A stretch of DNA of 64,000 bases from Enterococcus_E cecorum_B (GTDB lineage: Bacteria; Bacillota; Bacilli; Lactobacillales; Enterococcaceae). Location: positions 21,968-85,967 of the forward strand of contig CAMMST010000005.1 of the NCBI GenBank assembly GCA_946499615.1, given 5' to 3'. The notes under the pieces were generated by a model. That model ran no database searches, was not told the origin of the DNA, and was given only the letters and a program-made list of their open reading frames with translations. Below, piece after piece: positions 61,633-64,000 of the stretch. Made by a program: the position numbers and the translations under genes. How positions within the stretch are numbered: position 1 is the first letter of the stretch; each line of letters begins with the position of its first letter.

Positions 61633-63836
61633 GTAATCGCATCCTCCCATAATTGTTTGGCTTGTTTGACAGAAGTAGAGATTTCCCCATCTGTCCCCTT
61701 CATTTCTAATTGATCTTGCGCAACCACTTTACCTACAAATTGTGCTTTATCTCCCATTATTTTTTCAAAAGCTGCTTGATTCTCAGGTCTTACAGATAAA
61801 ACAAAACGTGATTGAGTTTCAGCAAATAATAAAGCTTGTTCAAAGTCAAAACTTACTTTGGCTCCCAATTCATTCTTAAAGCAACTTTCCGCAATGGCTA
61901 CAGCTAAACCACCTTCGCTACAATCATGACAACTTGCTACTAAACCAGCTTGAATCGCTTGTAGCATAAGGTCTTGATTGGCTTTTTCAGTAGCTAAATC
62001 AAAGTCCATTAAGCGACCTTCAATTTTTCCAAGTAGCATTTTTTGTAACTCAGAGCCATTGAAATCTGGTGCAGTTTGACCGACAACATATATTAAATCA
62101 TCCGCTTGTTTGAAGTCTTGGGTCGTAATATGTGCTAATTTTTCAACTAATCCAACCATCCCAATCATCGGTGTTGGATAAATGGACTTACCATTCGTTT
62201 CGTTGTACATTGATACATTTCCTGAAATAACTGGTGTATCTAATACTTCACACGCCTTAGCAATTCCATCGGCTGAAGTCCATAATTCCCAGAAGCCCTC
62301 TGGTTTATCCGGTGAGCCATAGTTTAGACAGTCTGTAATCGCTAAAGGACGACCCCCGCTAGCAACGATATTACGAGCGGCTTCACTCACGGCAATTTGA
62401 CCACCAATTTCAGGATTCAAATAGAGATATCGTGCATTACAATCTGTCGTCATGGCCAAAGCTTTTTGCGTGCCACGAATTCGAAGTACCGCTGCATCGC
62501 TACCTGGCGTAACTACAGTATTTGTACGCACTTGATAATCATAGGTTTCATAAATTGATTTTTTAGAAGCGATGGTTGGTTGTTGTAATAAATCTAGGAA
62601 AGTTTGCGTAGGATCTTTCAGCTCTGGTACAAAATCAGCCATTTGCGCAAATTCTTGGATTCTAGCCGGTTCTTGATAAGGTTTATGATAAACAGGCGCA
62701 TCCTCAGCAAGTGCATCAACTGGAATATTCGCGACTTCTTTCCCATGATGATACAAACGATACAGCCCATCATCCGTTACTTCACCAATAGAAACCGCGT
62801 CTAAATCATATTTTTTGAAAAGTGCCACTACTTGATCTTCACAACCTTGTTTGACACAGATAAGCATGCGTTCTTGAGATTCTGAAAGCATCATTTCATA
62901 AGGGGTCATGTGACTTTCACGTTGCGGCACATCATCAAGATATAATTTCAATCCTGAACCAGCTTTTGAAGCCATTTCTGAACTTGAAGAAACCAAACCA
63001 GCGGCTCCCATATCTTGAATCCCAACTAAAATATCTGAATGCTCTAAAATCAATTCTAAACAAGCTTCTAATAATAGTTTTTCCATAAAAGGATCGCCTA
63101 CTTGGACAGCTGAACGTTGTTGTTCTTCACCTTCTACAAACTCTTCTGAAGCAAAGGTAGCCCCATGAATCCCATCACGTCCAGTTTTGGCACCGACATA
63201 CATAATTTTATTGCCGACACCTTTTGCTTGGCCTTTTTGAATATCTTTATGATCAATTAAGCCGACGCACATTGCGTTGACTAATGGATTCCCTTCATAA
63301 CATGGATCAAAAGCAACTTCTCCACCAACAGTTGGAATACCGATACAGTTACCATAACCGCTAATCCCCGCAACCACTTCTTCTAATAAATATTTTGTAC
63401 GGTTATTATCTAATTCACCAAAGCGTAAAGAGTCTAAAATCGCAATTGGACGGGCTCCCATACTGAAGATATCACGGATAATTCCGCCGACACCAGTTGC
63501 TGCACCTTCATATGGCTCTACTGCTGATGGATGGTTATGACTTTCTGCTTTGAAAACGACTGCTTGTCCATCGCCAATATCGACAATCCCAGCACCTTCA
63601 CCTGGTCCTTGTAATACTTGTTTGCCTGATGTTGGGAATTTCTTTAATACTGGTTTTGAATTTTTGTAAGAGCAATGTTCACTCCACATAACAGAGAACA
63701 ACCCTGTTTCCGTATAGTTAGGCATGCGATTTAAGATGTTTTCAATCATCGCATATTCTTCATCAGTTAGGCCCCATTGCGTATATATTTTTTGATCTTT
63801 AATTTCTTGAGGAGTCGGTTCGATAAATTTCTTCAT
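61617..63836 (-). CDS. purL: phosphoribosylformylglycinamidine synthase, large subunit
   Basis: Catalytic subunit of the three-part PurS/Q/L FGAM synthase. 739 residues, the short form without the fused glutaminase. EHCSYKNSKPVLKKFPTSGKQV (residues about 54-75, two blocks), GPGEGAGIVDIG, ESHNHPSAVEPYEGAATG (about 98) and DMGAAGLVSSSSEMA (about 282), plus a duplicated C-half (about 430-720). The start shares a base with the purQ stop (TAATG). Confidence 0.96.
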   Translation of the reverse strand: MKKFIEPTPQEIKDQKIYTQWGLTDEEYAMIENILNRMPNYTETGLFSVMWSEHCSYKNSKPVLKKFPTSGKQVLQGPGEGAGIVDIGDGQAVVFKAESHNHPSAVEPYEGAATGVGGIIRDIFSMGARPIAILDSLRFGELDNNRTKYLLEEVVAGISGYGNCIGIPTVGGEVAFDPCYEGNPLVNAMCVGLIDHKDIQKGQAKGVGNKIMYVGAKTGRDGIHGATFASEEFVEGEEQQRSAVQVGDPFMEKLLLEACLELILEHSDILVGIQDMGAAGLVSSSSEMASKAGSGLKLYLDDVPQRESHMTPYEMMLSESQERMLICVKQGCEDQVVALFKKYDLDAVSIGEVTDDGLYRLYHHGKEVANIPVDALAEDAPVYHKPYQEPARIQEFAQMADFVPELKDPTQTFLDLLQQPTIASKKSIYETYDYQVRTNTVVTPGSDAAVLRIRGTQKALAMTTDCNARYLYLNPEIGGQIAVSEAARNIVASGGRPLAITDCLNYGSPDKPEGFWELWTSADGIAKACEVLDTPVISGNVSMYNETNGKSIYPTPMIGMVGLVEKLAHITTQDFKQADDLIYVVGQTAPDFNGSELQKMLLGKIEGRLMDFDLATEKANQDLMLQAIQAGLVASCHDCSEGGLAVAIAESCFKNELGAKVSFDFEQALLFAETQSRFVLSVRPENQAAFEKIMGDKAQFVGKVVAQDQLEMKGTDGEISTSVKQAKQLWEDAITCLMK

Positions 63837-64000
63837 TAGTTTTGCGTCACCTTTCCGAAGTTTTTCAAAATAGAAGCAAAGAAACGCTTGCCATCTGCAC
63901 TACCTAATAATTCTTCCATCGCACGTTCTGGATGGGGCATCATTCCTAAGACATTACCTTTTTCATTACAAATTCCAGCAATATTTTCAACTGAGCCATT
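63836..64000 (-). CDS. purQ: phosphoribosylformylglycinamidine synthase, glutaminase subunit, C-terminus only
   Basis: Last 54 codons of PurQ; the rest lies beyond the right edge. NGSVENIAGICNEKGNVLG then MMPHPERAMEELLG, in which His and Glu complete the class I glutaminase catalytic triad. The stop overlaps purL ATG by one base. Supplies ammonia to PurL. Confidence 0.93.
   Translation of the reverse strand, partial: NGSVENIAGICNEKGNVLGMMPHPERAMEELLGSADGKRFFASILKNFGKVTQN

Noticed and set aside
1..64000. tRNA, rRNA, insertion sequences, prophage, CRISPR or toxin-antitoxin modules
   Set aside because: No sequence or protein with the expected signatures was seen; all sizeable frames belong to housekeeping or metabolic families or to the few unknowns listed.

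Overview
The window is a 64 kb stretch of a low-GC Gram-positive chromosome. Gene content, synteny and control signals point to Lactobacillales, most likely Enterococcaceae (Enterococcus, Vagococcus, Tetragenococcus or a relative). Supporting signs are a polA-mutM-coaE-nrdR-dnaB-dnaI block, a ylbC/ylbF/ylbG-rsmD-coaD-sepM block, a DUF1149 gene, a PDH complex whose E2 has two lipoyl domains, a perfect CIRCE element with a CtsR box on clpB, and Bacillus-type purine operon order. The species cannot be fixed from this sequence alone. Almost all genes lie on the minus strand; only the 3.5-5.9 kb block is on the plus strand.

Layout: 1-3.4 kb is a sucrose module (scrB cut by the left edge, scrA, scrR) with a readable promoter, cre site and two operators. 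3.5-5.9 kb, plus strand, holds a membrane protein of unknown function and the two-subunit L-serine dehydratase. 5.9-10.2 kb is an arginine operon argD-argC-argJ-argB behind ARG boxes. 10.2-14 kb has clpB and asparaginase. 14.1-25 kb is a long replication/repair/cofactor run: polA, mutM, coaE, a nitroreductase, nrdR, dnaB, dnaI, trmK, a Nif3 protein and pepT. 25-30.5 kb has oleate hydratase with a TetR regulator, a Bax-inhibitor-like membrane protein, a MaoC-like protein and murC. 30.6-42.7 kb has sprT, tex, VOC, DUF1149, sepM, coaD, rsmD, ylbG, ylbF, a CAP-associated protein, pyruvate carboxylase and ftsW. 42.7-47.8 kb has ylaN, an M42 aminopeptidase, typA, an inositol-phosphatase family protein, a UPF0223 protein and a small membrane protein. 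47.9-53.1 kb is the pyruvate dehydrogenase operon pdhA-B-C-D. 53.5-55.6 kb has guaC and an aldo/keto reductase. 55.7 kb to the right edge is the purine operon (purQ cut by the edge, then L, F, M, N, H, D).

The genes are mostly central metabolism and housekeeping: sucrose entry, pyruvate handling (serine dehydratase, PDH, pyruvate carboxylase), arginine and purine synthesis, DNA replication, translation, cell wall and protein quality control. I found no rRNA, tRNA, CRISPR array, prophage, transposon or defence island, and no convincing undescribed multi-gene system. The less ordinary observations are regulatory: a 31-bp imperfect direct repeat with 43-bp period before the oleate hydratase gene, a perfect PurBox inside a terminator hairpin upstream of guaC, stacked ARG boxes, a dual HrcA/CtsR clpB promoter, and a CAP-family protein whose catalytic-type motifs have decayed. 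Many genes have a start downstream of the longest reading frame; starts given here follow ribosome-binding sites and family N-termini.
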